Shown here one piece after another: positions 38,201 to 47,350 of a stretch of DNA of 64,000 nt. Made by a program: the position numbers and the translations under genes. The DNA lies in the NCBI RefSeq assembly GCF_014306105.1, contig NZ_JACRVF010000001.1:760413-824412 (forward strand), read 5' to 3'. Each line of letters begins with the position of its first letter. Position 1 is the stretch's first letter. Under the pieces are notes generated by a model. That model was not told where the DNA came from and ran no database searches. It worked only from the letters and a program-made list of their open reading frames with translations. This DNA comes from Pontibacter cellulosilyticus (GTDB taxonomy: Bacteria > Bacteroidota > Bacteroidia > Cytophagales > Hymenobacteraceae).

Positions 38201-38421
38201 GTTTTCAGGCGCAGTTCCTGATTCCTATGGCGGCTACTGTAGCTTATGGGCTTGTGGTGGGATCCTTTTTTATAGCTACCCTGCTGCCTGTTTTCCTGAT
38301 CGCTGCTAACCGGCTAAAAGTATATTATACCTATTTGTGGACAGGAGAAAAGCCAGAACCGGAAGCAGTGGAGCGCGCTGTGAAAGACAAAAGAAATAAG
38401 GAGAAGTATGAAAAGGCTTGA
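35254..38421 (+). CDS. RND-family efflux pump, inner-membrane subunit
   Basis: A 1055-residue proton-driven transporter of the AcrB/CzcA superfamily with 12 helices and two large periplasmic loops. The N-terminal helix is at about 7-27. The helix-4 proton-relay acid pair appears in GILVDDGIVVGENIF near 395, and the repeat in the second half is GILLNDGLVFTNTL near 930. The first porter domain starts VEAVYPGASPEEVEEGITLK near 48, typical of the HAE1-like group that exports hydrophobic or amphiphilic compounds. The missing DE pair of heavy-metal pumps argues against CzcA-type metal export. It overlaps the TolC gene by 14 bp. Confidence 0.93.
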   Translation: MRRIIAFFIRNVVLINLTILLITIFGYLSATNLTSSFFPKQKTKFIIVEAVYPGASPEEVEEGITLKIEENLQGVSGIDRVTSTSSENAANIQVELLSTADADIVLQDVKNAVDQISSFPQGMERVVVYKQEILNFTAKLALSGDVPLEDLKEKAQQVEDELRASEEISKIILTGYTPEEIEVSARENLLRSYGLTFEDLANAVRAANIEVTGGTIKGAEKDVIIRVDNKEYYAQKLEDIVVKGLPDGRLVRLRDVAEVKDKFEETTNRAFFNGKPAVLLTINTLNEEDILGAAAFVRNYIDKFNKQNQQIKATLVDDATVNLRERIGLLEKNGLIGGLLVVLLLGMFLRIRLAFWVAIGIPISFLGMIILANLAGITINVLSLFGMILVIGILVDDGIVVGENIFQHYEDGEPPLQAAVNGTLEVLPSIISALTTTSIGFAFFFFIEGQLGEYFSDVSFVVICALGVSLVEVMLFLPAHLAHSKDLDRNYTPNALKEKVANVMFWVRDNGYKPLLAFILRHKIFYFLIILSVFVITIGAVRSKVVRTVFFPNIETNSINVVLELPAGTNDTITENTIKRIAASARALNQDYRQQLSQKEDAEVKDVIEDIEITVGPTRNTASAIVYLARAENRTIRSFKIASDLREKVGPVPNARKLAYETTSAFGKPISISLSSSNYKELQLASDELKTELRDMPTVKDVVDNFQESQPEVGITLNEQAKLLGLNPLQVISQVRNGFFGQEAQRLQRGDDEVKVWVRYHLEDRGNREQLREMRIRTPDGRSLPLEQLVNIEEQQGPIAINHRDGRREIRVDADVASLEVSSVDVISNITSDVMPSILSRHPSIDYTLEGQVRETAKLGSSAALVGPPILLLMLAMLIFTFKSYSQAISLILMLPFGLIGAIWGHYIHGLPISVLSILGFVALIGILLNDGLVFTNTLNDKLRAGTKYEQALKETGLSRFRPLVLTTITTAAGLGPLIFETSFQAQFLIPMAATVAYGLVVGSFFIATLLPVFLIAANRLKVYYTYLWTGEKPEPEAVERAVKDKRNKEKYEKA

Positions 38422-39748
38422 CGTGTTTATCGGGTTTATACTTTTGCTGGTAAACACCTCCGCTTTCTCGCAGGTGCGTGACACCCTGCAAGTGTTAACG
38501 CTGGAAGAAGCCATACTTGAAGCCCTAGCACAAAACCATAACATCCGTATTTCGCGCATCGAAGCGGCCATTAGCGAGAATAACGTTACATTGGGGAATG
38601 CTGGTTTGCTACCATCGCTCTTTCTGGAGGGTAGTTATACCAAGAGCATCCGCGATGTAAAGACTTCCTTTATCAATCCGCAGATAGAATCCATTAACAG
38701 GCAAAATGCAGCATCCTCTACAGTAAACGGAGCAGCTGTACTTTCCTACAATATTTTTAACGGACTAGGAAGTTACTACCAGTTTAACTCGCTCCAGAAC
38801 CTGAGCCGGATTGGGGATGTGCAGGCGCGGCTTACCATCGAGAACACCCTGTTACAGGCGGTGATACAATACCTGGAGGCGGCAAGACTGCAGGAGCTGC
38901 TGGAGATAAACCGCGAAGCCATGGAAATCAGCCGGGAACGGTATGACAGGGTGAATGTGAAGTATGAATTCGGCACTATTACCAAACTGGATGTACTCAA
39001 CGCTAAAGTAGACCTGAACGCAGACAGCACCATTTACCTCAGCACCATGGCCGACTATAGCAATGCGCTCCGCAACCTGAACCTGCTGCTGGGCCGCGAC
39101 CCTATGGCAAGTATGGTAGTGGAAGAAGACTATGACCTTAACCGGGACCTGCAGCTGGATATACTGCTGGCGGAGGCACTTGCTGTTAACAGTAATTTAC
39201 TGCTGGCTCAATACCTGCGGCAGGATGCCAGGCTTAACCTTAAAATTGCAAGGTCTGGCTACTACCCACGGGTGGATGTGAATGCGGCCTACAACTATAA
39301 CCGAATAAAAGACGAAGCCAGTTTTTTAAATCTTTCACGCACCGATGGCTTTTCAGGTACCATTACATTAAGCTATAACCTCTTCAATGGCTTTCAGCAA
39401 CGCACACAGGTAGAGAATGCACGTATGTCACTGGCAGCATCAGACGAAAATCTGGAGTTGGCAGCAGACCAGGTAAAGCGGGATGTACGTAATGCCTACG
39501 AAATTTACCGAACCAACTTATACCTGTTGCAACTGGCGCAGGATGATCTTACTACCTCTCGCCTCAACTTTGAACGCAGCCAGGAAGCCTACGCCACAGG
39601 CCTGATCAACAGCACCGATCTACGGACTGCTCAACTTAACCTGATCAACTCCCAGAACCGGATAAATAATTTGCGCATCCAGGCGAAAAGCTCAGAAATA
39701 GAACTTTACCGCTTGTCAGGTAGATTAATCGTGGAGGCAAGAAAGTAA
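38408..39748 (+). CDS. TolC-family outer-membrane efflux channel
   Basis: A 446-residue outer-membrane protein with a signal peptide (about residues 1-21). It shows the internal duplication of TolC: two long coiled-coil segments with Gln/Asn/Ala-rich heptads (LTLEEAILEALAQNHNIRIS near 30 and AEALAVNSNLLLAQYL near 250), each with a strand pair (LSYNIFNG, LSYNLFNG). It should complete the efflux complex with the adaptor and pump genes just upstream, whose reading frame it overlaps by 14 bp. Confidence 0.93.
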   Translation: MKRLDVFIGFILLLVNTSAFSQVRDTLQVLTLEEAILEALAQNHNIRISRIEAAISENNVTLGNAGLLPSLFLEGSYTKSIRDVKTSFINPQIESINRQNAASSTVNGAAVLSYNIFNGLGSYYQFNSLQNLSRIGDVQARLTIENTLLQAVIQYLEAARLQELLEINREAMEISRERYDRVNVKYEFGTITKLDVLNAKVDLNADSTIYLSTMADYSNALRNLNLLLGRDPMASMVVEEDYDLNRDLQLDILLAEALAVNSNLLLAQYLRQDARLNLKIARSGYYPRVDVNAAYNYNRIKDEASFLNLSRTDGFSGTITLSYNLFNGFQQRTQVENARMSLAASDENLELAADQVKRDVRNAYEIYRTNLYLLQLAQDDLTTSRLNFERSQEAYATGLINSTDLRTAQLNLINSQNRINNLRIQAKSSEIELYRLSGRLIVEARK

Positions 39749-40132
39749 GGCAAGAATTCTACAGCCATACAAACTGTTTAGCCATACTTCCTCTGATCGT
39801 GTTGTTTTGCTGCCTCTGCAGGATGGCAGATATGCCCTCATTTAAAATTTATTTAGAGTCAGGATTTTATTAACTACCTTGAACTCAAAGTGATAACAAA
39901 TAGTTAAGTAGCAGTATTATTCATAATGGATTATATAAACTTGATATATTATAAATTATACTACAGTAGAAATTCCTTAGCCTTCTATTTACTTTTATTG
40001 AAGTAGATTATGATGGGGATAATGCTGATCATGCTTGTGTTTCGATAATTTATACATAACGCCCTACAAACTAAAGATAAGCCTTTAAAAGCTTGAAGCT
40101 TACAATAGAAAACAACTTAAAACATTTCATTT
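39749..40132. other. 384 bp AT-rich intergenic region
   Basis: Separates the efflux operon from the duplicated-domain gene at 40133. The middle (39930-39970) is very AT-rich. I see no gene, terminator of clear quality or RNA. Confidence 0.4.
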
Positions 40133-41092
40133 ATGATGAGCGAAAACTTCCTGACCCTAAGTTTTAGCCCTAAAACAAATTTTATTACTGCACAATGGCT
40201 AAGGCCAGTTAGCAGCCAGGAGTACCGGCATGGTATCCGCATTATTGCAGTCTGCATCACTACACTTAAAGCACAATTCGCCCTCTCTGATTTTAGTAAA
40301 ATCGATACACCTCCTATCGATGATCAGTACTGTACTGCAAACTTTCTTAAAACAGCACTGCAAGGCACTTCACTTAAGCGTTGCGCACGGGTGCTTTCTG
40401 GCAGTGCATCTCAATTGGAGGCATACCAGCGTGTGATGGCGGAAGCGACGAACCTACCCTACCAGACCAATGGATTCAATTCTGTAGAAGAGGCAAAAAG
40501 GTGGCTTTTGGAGAGCGAACAAAACTGTGAAACGGAACACGTTTGTGATGTAAACATGGCTACAAGTTCACAGATTTTGCGCAAAACATTGCAGCAATAT
40601 GCAGGTAAGGCAGGCTTAAACTACACCAAGCTTGCACCGGATAATGGCGCACAAGTGATTGATACAGGCTTGGAGGTTTTGTGCAACACTGATTTCCTGA
40701 AAATAAGTATGGACAACTGTAATAGTTTAGTAGCCATGCGCTGGCTGCAGCCGGTGCAAAGCCTGGACTACAGGCATGGCATACAGACCATGTGCCATAC
40801 TTTATCGCAGCATCAACCGGAGAAGCTAATTATCTTTAACCAACGGTTAGGTGTCATATCGCTGCCAGACCAAATGTGGTTTTCTAATAGGTTTGTAGAA
40901 GTAGTATCTGCCAACCGAACAAGGCGTATAGCTGTAGTTACTTCACAAGATTCGCTGCAGTTGCTTGTGCACGAGGCAATCGATAAAAACATAAAAAGTA
41001 AGAACCAGCTGTATGATCCGGGCTATTTCTTTTCGGAGGATGAAGCTATGGAATGGCTGATGCTGAAAGAACACTATAAGCACCAGAACTAA
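40133..41092 (+). CDS. Internally duplicated protein of unknown function (two STAS/SpoIIAA-like repeats)
   Basis: A 319-residue soluble protein made of two related domains of about 130 residues (about 5-130 and 186-314). The repeats share an opening strand plus WLRPVSSQEYRHGIR in copy 1 and WLQPVQSLDYRHGIQ in copy 2, a central strand/helix ending in TANFLK or FSNRFVE, a strand with RRIAVV in copy 2, and a final helix VEEAKRWLLE or EDEAMEWLM. The fold pattern (alternating strand and helix, closing EAxxWL helix) is like the SpoIIAA/STAS-like proteins found in Cytophagales; this is inference. No signal peptide or catalytic motif is seen. It is transcribed alone, convergent with the D-lactate dehydrogenase gene. 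Confidence 0.75.
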   Translation: MMSENFLTLSFSPKTNFITAQWLRPVSSQEYRHGIRIIAVCITTLKAQFALSDFSKIDTPPIDDQYCTANFLKTALQGTSLKRCARVLSGSASQLEAYQRVMAEATNLPYQTNGFNSVEEAKRWLLESEQNCETEHVCDVNMATSSQILRKTLQQYAGKAGLNYTKLAPDNGAQVIDTGLEVLCNTDFLKISMDNCNSLVAMRWLQPVQSLDYRHGIQTMCHTLSQHQPEKLIIFNQRLGVISLPDQMWFSNRFVEVVSANRTRRIAVVTSQDSLQLLVHEAIDKNIKSKNQLYDPGYFFSEDEAMEWLMLKEHYKHQN

Positions 41093-41156
41093 GTATAGCT
41101 ATACAAAAGCACCTGCTAAAATTGATTAGAAAAGTTGAAGGTCTGCCTGCGAACTA

Positions 41157-42149
41157 TTATGGTAACACCTCATTTTCCAATTTTTTGCCGGCTTCAAAAT
41201 CAGTTAAATTTTGAAGCGTAATGCGTGCTATACTTTGCATGGCATCCACAGTTAAAAAAGCCTGGTGGCCGGTGATGAGCACATTATTAAACGAGAGCAA
41301 GCGCATAAACACATCATCCTTGATCACTTTGTTGGATAGGTCCTCAAAAAAAAGGTCGCCTTCCTCTTCGTATACATCCAGGCCAAGGTAGCTTATCTTT
41401 TCACTTTTAAGCCCTTTTATTACGGCCTTAGTGTCTATTATGGCGCCACGACTTGTATTGATCAGCATCACACCGTCCTTCATCTTCGCAATTGTATCTT
41501 CATTGATCAGATGGTGCGTTTGGGGTGTGAGCGGGCAATGCAGCGAGATAATGTCAGATATTTGTAGAAGGTTGTCTAGTTCTGTTGTCTCAACTCCTAG
41601 CTCCTGTGCTTCTTTTACCTCAGCAATATCGTAGCCTAATACGCTACAGCCAAAGCCTTTTAAGATACGAGCCGTAACAAGACCTATTCTGCCTAAGCCA
41701 ATTAGCCCTACCGTTCTCCCATGCAGATCAAAACCGATTAACCCGTTCAGTGCAAAATTTCCTTCTTTTACCCGGTTATAGGCACGGTGGGTTTTGCGAT
41801 TAAGTGTAAGTATAAGAGCCAGTGTATGCTCGGCCACAGCGTAGGGTGAGTATGCAGGAACACGTACTACTTTTATACCTACCGCGGCAGCTGCTTTAAG
41901 ATCCACGTTATTGTAACCGGCGCAACGCAAGGCAACCAGTCTTACATCATACTTGGCAAATATCTTTAACACGCTTTCATCCACCACATCGTTAACAAAT
42001 ACGCACACTGCATCTCCTGCCTTAGCCAGCACAGCAGTATGATGATTCAGTGGAACATCCAGAAAATTGAGTTGATGGTTGTGATGCTGATTTGCCTGCG
42101 TAAAGAACTCTTTGTCGTACTGTTTTGTGCTGAAGAAAATGATGTTCAT
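41157..42149 (-). CDS. ldhA: D-lactate dehydrogenase (2-hydroxyacid dehydrogenase)
   Basis: A 330-residue NAD-dependent enzyme that reduces pyruvate to D-lactate. The Rossmann NAD loop is [19 protein letters not shown] near residue 145. The catalytic residues of the D-2-hydroxyacid family are in place: Arg in [10 protein letters not shown] near 235, Glu in [11 protein letters not shown] near 263 and His in ITGHQAFLT near 296. Length and the start [12 protein letters not shown] match fermentative LdhA. It indicates that the cell can regenerate NAD+ by fermentation when oxygen is low, in line with other stress and starvation genes nearby. Confidence 0.94.
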   Translation of the reverse strand: MNIIFFSTKQYDKEFFTQANQHHNHQLNFLDVPLNHHTAVLAKAGDAVCVFVNDVVDESVLKIFAKYDVRLVALRCAGYNNVDLKAAAAVGIKVVRVPAYSPYAVAEHTLALILTLNRKTHRAYNRVKEGNFALNGLIGFDLHGRTVGLIGLGRIGLVTARILKGFGCSVLGYDIAEVKEAQELGVETTELDNLLQISDIISLHCPLTPQTHHLINEDTIAKMKDGVMLINTSRGAIIDTKAVIKGLKSEKISYLGLDVYEEEGDLFFEDLSNKVIKDDVFMRLLSFNNVLITGHQAFLTVDAMQSIARITLQNLTDFEAGKKLENEVLP

Positions 42150-42261
42150 GCTTCTGTTTAATTAGAACAGAACCGGCCAGTAGTATAAAAAAGCTGCTCC
42201 TACCAGCGTACCTGATGCAACACCGATAGGCTATATTACAGGAAAACAGCAGCAGGTAAAC

Positions 42262-42342
42262 TTATTTTTTTACGTACATATAATATAGCGTGTAGCCAAT
42301 TCCATATAAGGCCAGAACGGTTATTATTACAAGCGATTCCAT
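42262..42342 (-). CDS. Very small membrane protein (26 aa)
   Basis: ATG at 42342-42340 to TAA at 42264-42262 encodes 26 residues, starting MESLVIITVLALYGIG and ending YYMYVKK. This is one hydrophobic helix with an acidic start and a Lys-Lys end, the classic form of single-pass small proteins. No clear ribosome-binding site precedes it, which is common in Bacteroidota. It stands alone between ldhA and the hsp20 terminator. It could be a chance frame. Confidence 0.4.
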   Translation of the reverse strand: MESLVIITVLALYGIGYTLYYMYVKK

Positions 42343-42450
42343 GTTAGTATTACATTTATGTGCACCACGTACACGTTTACTACACTCTTGTGCCGCAAAA
42401 TCTTTTAGTGTTCGTTTAAACGGCAACTACAATATACTAAAAGTAAAAAC

Positions 42451-42480
42451 AAAGCCGTAGCCATAGGATGCCACGGCTTT
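42451..42480. terminator. Terminator hairpin of hsp20
   Basis: AAAGCCGT (42451-42458) pairs with ACGGCTTT (42473-42480) over a 14-base loop; A-rich DNA on its left gives a T-run on the minus strand. It lies 9 bases beyond the hsp20 stop. Confidence 0.7.
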
Positions 42481-42489
42481 GCCCAGCTA

Positions 42490-42957
42490 TTAATCAATGT
42501 TTATTTTCTTTTTGGCTTTAGCCTGCTCCTGTTTCTTTGGTACGGTAAGCTTCAGTACACCATCTTCATAGCGTGCTTTGATGTCTTCAGGCTGCACGTT
42601 TTCAGGTAAACTAAAGGATCGGCTGAATGAGCTGTAGTTATACTCCCGTCTCTTATAATTCTCTTTGTCTTCAGTCTTTTCCTCCTCTTTCTGGCTGCTG
42701 ATGGTTAGCATGCCTTCTTCCATGTCTATGTTAAAATCTTCTTTCTTCATACCTGGGGCAGCCACCTCAATCAAATACTCTTTTCCTTTGTCTTTGATGT
42801 TAACTGCTGGTACACTACCCTGAAACTGTCTGCCAACCTGCATTGGCATCAGGAAGAAATCCTTATCAAAAAAGCGATCTACATCAGAAAAGAAGTCTGA
42901 GAAAATGGAACGTGAGGGCGAGGATGCTCCTCCGTTTCTTCTTGTTAAATTTGCCAT
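42490..42957 (-). CDS. Hsp20/alpha-crystallin small heat-shock protein
   Basis: A 155-residue ATP-independent chaperone that holds unfolding proteins. After a short N-terminal arm (residues 1-45, with SIFSDFFSDVDRFFD) comes the alpha-crystallin domain (about 46-140): VPAVNIKDKGKEYLIEVAAPG at its start (core PAVNIKDKGKEYLIEVAAPG), and the signature ARYEDGVLKLTVPKK at its end. The tail is short and lysine-rich. It is transcribed alone between ldhA and a CapA gene and has its own terminator. Confidence 0.95.
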   Translation of the reverse strand: MANLTRRNGGASSPSRSIFSDFFSDVDRFFDKDFFLMPMQVGRQFQGSVPAVNIKDKGKEYLIEVAAPGMKKEDFNIDMEEGMLTISSQKEEEKTEDKENYKRREYNYSSFSRSFSLPENVQPEDIKARYEDGVLKLTVPKKQEQAKAKKKINID

Positions 42958-43218
42958 AGCTAAAAACTTTAGTTGTTAAAGTAAAAGTCAGTCTCTAAAC
43001 ACAGCATTGGTAACTTTATACCAAATCAACACTTCCTTCTATTCTACGAATTCAATTTTGTTCTGTTAAAGTACCAGGTATTTGTTTTAAAAAACATGAC
43101 ATCAATCAGTTATGATTAATTTACCGGAAATTAAGTGATACTAGAGGTGCTATGGCTGCAGAAAGAGAAAAGGATCAAATTATACGTGCTCTTCTTGACT
43201 GAACAAGGTAAAGCTGCA

Positions 43219-44433
43219 TTACCAGCTGAGAGAGAAAGAGCCATCTTGATTTAAATTTATACTTGTACCGAGCTTGTGGCACTCTCTATTTAAGGTACTG
43301 AGCAGCCATTTGGTGTCTGGTGCAGTGGCATAGTTCAGCTTAAACCTGCGCACCTGCATCGGCACCATTTTCATAGAATGCAGTTGGCCGGTAACAGGAT
43401 CAATTTTAGGAAAATACATCAGCGTTAGGTCGCCACGGTACATCTCGTGCCCTCCTATTCCTTCGTAGTCGGTTATAAAGTCGCCGGCACCGTATATTAT
43501 CAGTTTCCCTTTGTATACTTCCATGCCCATGGGGTGGTGCGACGAATGGCCGTGCACCAGGTCCACGCCTGCCTTGTCTATCAGCTGCCGGGCAAAGTTT
43601 TGATGGTTTGGTGGCACATCATAGCCCCAGTTGCCTCCCCAGTGCACTGAAAACACCACCAGGTCGCCTCGCTGCTTTACTTCCTTTACCTGCTGCTGTA
43701 TCAATGTAACTGTTGCCTCACTCATATCTGGCAAAAGGTTAATGCCCGGCAGATCACGCCCTGTAGCCCATTCAGCAGGAATGCCGCTTGTATGAGAGCC
43801 ATAAGCAAACACAATCACTCTGCCATTCCTTGTCTTGAACATAGCCGGCTTACTGGCCTGGTTTACATCCATACCTGCGCCGGCAAAAGGTACTCCTGCA
43901 TCAGACAAGGTCTTTATCGTCTGTACAAGGCCGGGCCTGCCCCAGTCCAGGGTGTGGTTGTTTGCCAGCGAGCAAAAATCTATGCCAGCGGCTGTTAGCA
44001 CCTGCACATTGGCAGGGTGCATCCTGTACTGTATTCCTTTTCCGGGCCAGGGGGTATCGTGGGTGGTTATACTTGTTTCGAGGTTGATGAGCTTGAGGTC
44101 CGGTGACTCGTTGCGCCATACTTCCAAGGCATCTCCCCAGATGTAGTCGTAAGACACCTGTTTTGGAATAGGTCCATTCTCGCGTTCTGCCAGCCGTACA
44201 TAATCCCTGGCATCTTTTACATAGGGCTCGTAAATGCCGGGATCAACGGAGTGCGGCAGCACCTGGTCAATTCCCCTACCTATCATCACGTCGCCGCACA
44301 AAAATAAGGTAATGGCAGCTGTTGTGTCTGGTGGTGCCGTATCGAATGCATCTTTCATGAATTTGGTATTCATGTGCTGGTTAACAGCTAGCAAAGCAAA
44401 GGCTATACTTAATATAATCGACTTGCTTATCAT
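43219..44433 (-). CDS. CapA-family protein (metallophosphatase-like, poly-gamma-glutamate type)
   Basis: A 404-residue exported protein; the N-terminal hydrophobic stretch (about 4-18) acts as signal or anchor. The CapA domain begins FLCGDVMIGRGIDQVL near residue 45 and shows INLETSIT near 115, SLANNHTLDWG near 155, VFSVHWGGNWG near 265 and VHGHSSHHPMG near 293, the metal-binding pattern of the calcineurin-like CapA fold. CapA proteins are linked to poly-gamma-glutamate capsule, but no capBC genes are present here, so a general envelope phosphatase role is as likely. Confidence 0.92.
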   Translation of the reverse strand: MISKSIILSIAFALLAVNQHMNTKFMKDAFDTAPPDTTAAITLFLCGDVMIGRGIDQVLPHSVDPGIYEPYVKDARDYVRLAERENGPIPKQVSYDYIWGDALEVWRNESPDLKLINLETSITTHDTPWPGKGIQYRMHPANVQVLTAAGIDFCSLANNHTLDWGRPGLVQTIKTLSDAGVPFAGAGMDVNQASKPAMFKTRNGRVIVFAYGSHTSGIPAEWATGRDLPGINLLPDMSEATVTLIQQQVKEVKQRGDLVVFSVHWGGNWGYDVPPNHQNFARQLIDKAGVDLVHGHSSHHPMGMEVYKGKLIIYGAGDFITDYEGIGGHEMYRGDLTLMYFPKIDPVTGQLHSMKMVPMQVRRFKLNYATAPDTKWLLSTLNRECHKLGTSINLNQDGSFSLSW

Positions 44434-44510
44434 TATGCTTCCAGAAATTAGTTTCTCCGCACCTCCACATTTACTCCTGCCCTGCAGCTAACATACTGCC
44501 TACCCTATTT

Positions 44511-45998
44511 CTAAGCGCCCAGTGGTATACTAAACACAAAACCAGCCCCATCAGGTGTTATGCCCACCACCCTAACCATATTGCTGCGCGAGGCGGCAAT
44601 GGCTTTGTCCATGTCTGACGTGCTGTTTACAGGCATGCCGTTTATACTTGTGATGATGGTTCCTTCTGGTATGCCAGCCACATCAAAGAAGCCTCCCCGT
44701 TGCACTCCTGTTACATACACACCCGACCGCAGGCGGTACTGTTGTTTGATGCGATCCGGTACAGGAGCAAAAGAGGCTCCCAGCTTTGCCTGCAGGCTGC
44801 TTTCAGCAGATGCGTCACGTGTGCCTCTTGCTTCTTCCTCGCCTTTTAGCACTACATCTGCACTGCGTGAACGGCCATCGCGCAGGAAGGAGAGCTGTAC
44901 TTTATCGCCGGGGTTATACCTGGCAATGCGTTCCGAAAGCTCAGAAGAAGAAATTACCCGAACCCCGTCTATACTTTGTATGATATCACCCTCTTTCAGG
45001 CCGGCTGCTGCGGCTCCGCTTCCTGGCTGTATGCCCATAATGTACACCCCTTTTACAGAGGCAGGATTTACCCCGCGCTGTCGCAGCACTTCATCCTCAA
45101 CGGCAGGAGAAGGAAAGTTTACACCCAGGTAGCCGCGCCGCACCTCCCCATACTTCCTGAAGTCGTTTACAATTTTGCGCATAAGGTTTACGGGTATGGC
45201 AAAACCATACCCAGCATAACTTCCTGTCTGCGAGGCAATAGCAGCGTTTATGCCTATTAGTTTACCATCTGAGTTAACCAATGCCCCACCACTGTTACCG
45301 GGGTTAATGGCTGCATCCGTCTGAATAAATGATTCTATCGCCGTGTTGAAGCCTGGCTGTGTCGGATCGGAGTAATATTCCTGGCTCTGGCGATTAAGGA
45401 TACCTATACTTCGGCCTTTGGCACTGATGATACCCGCTGTTACAGTAGAGTTAAGCGAGAAAGGATACCCCACAGCCAACACCCACTCTCCCACCTGCAC
45501 ACTATCTGAGTTACCCAGCGGCACTACCGGCAGATCACTGCTTTCCACTTTTAACAGGGCAAGGTCTGTGTCGGGGTCGCGGCCTATGAGTTTAGCCTTA
45601 AATGTTCTTTTGTCGGGCAATACAACTTCAATGGCAGAGGCGTTTTCTATAACATGATTATTTGTGACTACATACCCTTCCGGAGAGATGATCACACCAG
45701 AACCAGATCCGCGTGCAGGAACAGCCTGGTTGCCAAAAAACGGATTGCCTGATGCTACGCTGGCAGTGTACTGGGTATTGATATGCACTACCGCAGGCGT
45801 TACTTTTGCTGCCGCTCTTACAAAATCCGGGTTACCTGCCGAGGAAACAGCAGCTGATGGACGGCTGGTTAAATCCAGGGTACGGTCTTCCTCACCGGTA
45901 AAAACTATACTTTGCCTGTTATCGAAAAACCTATATCCTGCTATCGCTAAGGCTGCCGAGAGCAAAGCGATCAATATTACTAGTCCTGCACTTTTCAT
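44511..45998 (-). CDS. degP: Periplasmic serine protease HtrA/DegP (Do family)
   Basis: A 495-residue envelope protease/chaperone. An N-terminal hydrophobic segment (about 4-22) is a signal peptide or anchor. The trypsin-like domain spans about 75-280 with the triad His in [10 protein letters not shown] near 115, Asp in [11 protein letters not shown] near 146 and Ser in [12 protein letters not shown] near 232. Two PDZ domains follow (about 290-385, starting RRGYLGVNF, and 400-495, with [14 protein letters not shown]). It degrades misfolded envelope proteins under stress. It is divergent from the SDR gene. Confidence 0.95.
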   Translation of the reverse strand: MKSAGLVILIALLSAALAIAGYRFFDNRQSIVFTGEEDRTLDLTSRPSAAVSSAGNPDFVRAAAKVTPAVVHINTQYTASVASGNPFFGNQAVPARGSGSGVIISPEGYVVTNNHVIENASAIEVVLPDKRTFKAKLIGRDPDTDLALLKVESSDLPVVPLGNSDSVQVGEWVLAVGYPFSLNSTVTAGIISAKGRSIGILNRQSQEYYSDPTQPGFNTAIESFIQTDAAINPGNSGGALVNSDGKLIGINAAIASQTGSYAGYGFAIPVNLMRKIVNDFRKYGEVRRGYLGVNFPSPAVEDEVLRQRGVNPASVKGVYIMGIQPGSGAAAAGLKEGDIIQSIDGVRVISSSELSERIARYNPGDKVQLSFLRDGRSRSADVVLKGEEEARGTRDASAESSLQAKLGASFAPVPDRIKQQYRLRSGVYVTGVQRGGFFDVAGIPEGTIITSINGMPVNSTSDMDKAIAASRSNMVRVVGITPDGAGFVFSIPLGA

Positions 45999-46525
45999 GC
46001 GTCTGTCTGTAGTTAAAGTGTTGCCGTCAATAAATTTGATGTTACACCGCTACCGATGCCCCGTAGAACCTGCGTTTGAAATATGTGTAACCGTAGCTGC
46101 TGTACTTTTGCCAACTTCTATAAAGTTTAGCGGAGTTTAACAAACGAAGGTTGCGGGAATGTGTTCAAAGACCATAACTTATGAATAAGCAACCTTGATC
46201 TAATAATCTGAGAACATTAAAGATGTGAAGTGAAGAGAGGCAGCGAAGTTTTGAGTTTAACTTCAGGATGAATTGTTTTATACTTCACCAGCGCCATACT
46301 TTAACTAAAAGAGTATCTGTTGCAGTAAATTAAACCTTTCTTTTTGCAGCCAAGCTTACAAAGCAATCGTATTTTTAAAGGCACTATAAGTTGAACAAAT
46401 CTCATATGACATTATACTTAACAACTAAGTATAATCTGTTCCTCACCCTGTTACTTACATAATTTACCAGTTGCTCTTTTACTTAAAATTAAGCCGAAAA
46501 GGAGAACATAACATAATTATATACT
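45999..46525. other. 527 bp divergent region between degP and the SDR gene
   Basis: No gene is supported. It carries at least four copies of the AAGTATA/TATACTT heptamer or core (near 46275, 46410, 46429 and 46515), denser than most gaps. AAGGAG near 46500 is too far (about 20 bases) from the SDR start to be its ribosome-binding site. Confidence 0.4.
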
Positions 46526-47281
46526 ATGGAAAAGCAGTTTCAGGGGAAGGTGGCCATTGTAACCGGGGCAAGCTTTGGTATAGGCAATGCAACAGCAATT
46601 ATGTTTGCTGCGCGAGGCGCCAAAGTAGCCGTTGTAGATTGGAAAGAAGACGATGCAACAATAAATGCCATTAAGTCTGCCGGCGGAGAGGCTATTTTTA
46701 TAAAGTGTGATGTATCTAGTGACAGCGAGGTGCAGGCCATGGTAGCGCAAACCGTCAGTGCTTTCGGCAGACTGGATTATGCTTTTAACAATGCGGGCAT
46801 AGAAGGCGAGTCGGCCCCTACTCATGAGGTGACTCAGGAAAACTTCGACAGGGTGATAGGCATTAACGTGAAAGGCGTTTGGCAATGCATGAAGCACCAA
46901 ATCCCGCACATGCTTCAACAAGGAAAAGGCGCCATCGTAAACTGCTCCTCCATTGCCGGGGTAATTGGGTTTCCGGGGATACCCATTTATACCGCTTCAA
47001 AACATGCTGTCATCGGCCTCACAAAAGCCGCAGCGCTGGAGTATGCCCAATCCGGTATACGGGTGAATGCGGTGTGCCCTGGAACCATACAAACCGCCAT
47101 GATCGACAGGTTTATAGAAAAAAACAAACTAACAAAAGATGCCATGGTAAGCGGCGTGCCGATCGGCCGGTTCGGGGAACCTGGTGAAATTGCCGAAGCA
47201 GCTATCTGGCTTTGCTCCGACGCCTCCTCGTTTACAAACGGGCATGCCCTTGTAGTGGATGGCGGCTGGGTGGCGCGCTAA
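46526..47281 (+). CDS. Short-chain dehydrogenase/reductase (classical SDR)
   Basis: A 251-residue NAD(P)-dependent oxidoreductase. The cofactor loop is VTGASFGIGNA near residue 14, the structural motif NNAG is near 88, and the catalytic Ser-Tyr-Lys are in NCSSIAG near 140 and YTASKHAV near 154. The Asp after the second strand (VVDWKEDD) favours NAD(H). The substrate is unknown; related proteins include glucose dehydrogenase and 3-oxoacyl reductases. Its stop codon lies inside the 14-bp palindrome CTAAGTATACTTAG. Confidence 0.93.
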   Translation: MEKQFQGKVAIVTGASFGIGNATAIMFAARGAKVAVVDWKEDDATINAIKSAGGEAIFIKCDVSSDSEVQAMVAQTVSAFGRLDYAFNNAGIEGESAPTHEVTQENFDRVIGINVKGVWQCMKHQIPHMLQQGKGAIVNCSSIAGVIGFPGIPIYTASKHAVIGLTKAAALEYAQSGIRVNAVCPGTIQTAMIDRFIEKNKLTKDAMVSGVPIGRFGEPGEIAEAAIWLCSDASSFTNGHALVVDGGWVAR

Positions 47282-47291
47282 GTATACTTAG
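47278..47291. repeat. 14-bp perfect palindrome containing AAGTATACTT
   Basis: CTAAGTATACTTAG covers the SDR stop codon. It is the longest perfect version seen of the dispersed AAGTATA/TATACTT family. AAGTATACTT also occurs at 37761-37770 and 59598-59607. Confidence 0.9.
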
Positions 47292-47350
47292 CTTAGCTAA
47301 GATACAGACTAGTGCAGGCTTATACTTTGTTCTCCATCAAATCTTCCAAC

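Noticed and set aside
45664-46140. 158-codon open frame crossing the start of degP
   Set aside because: Mostly antisense to degP codons; no start signal and no family.
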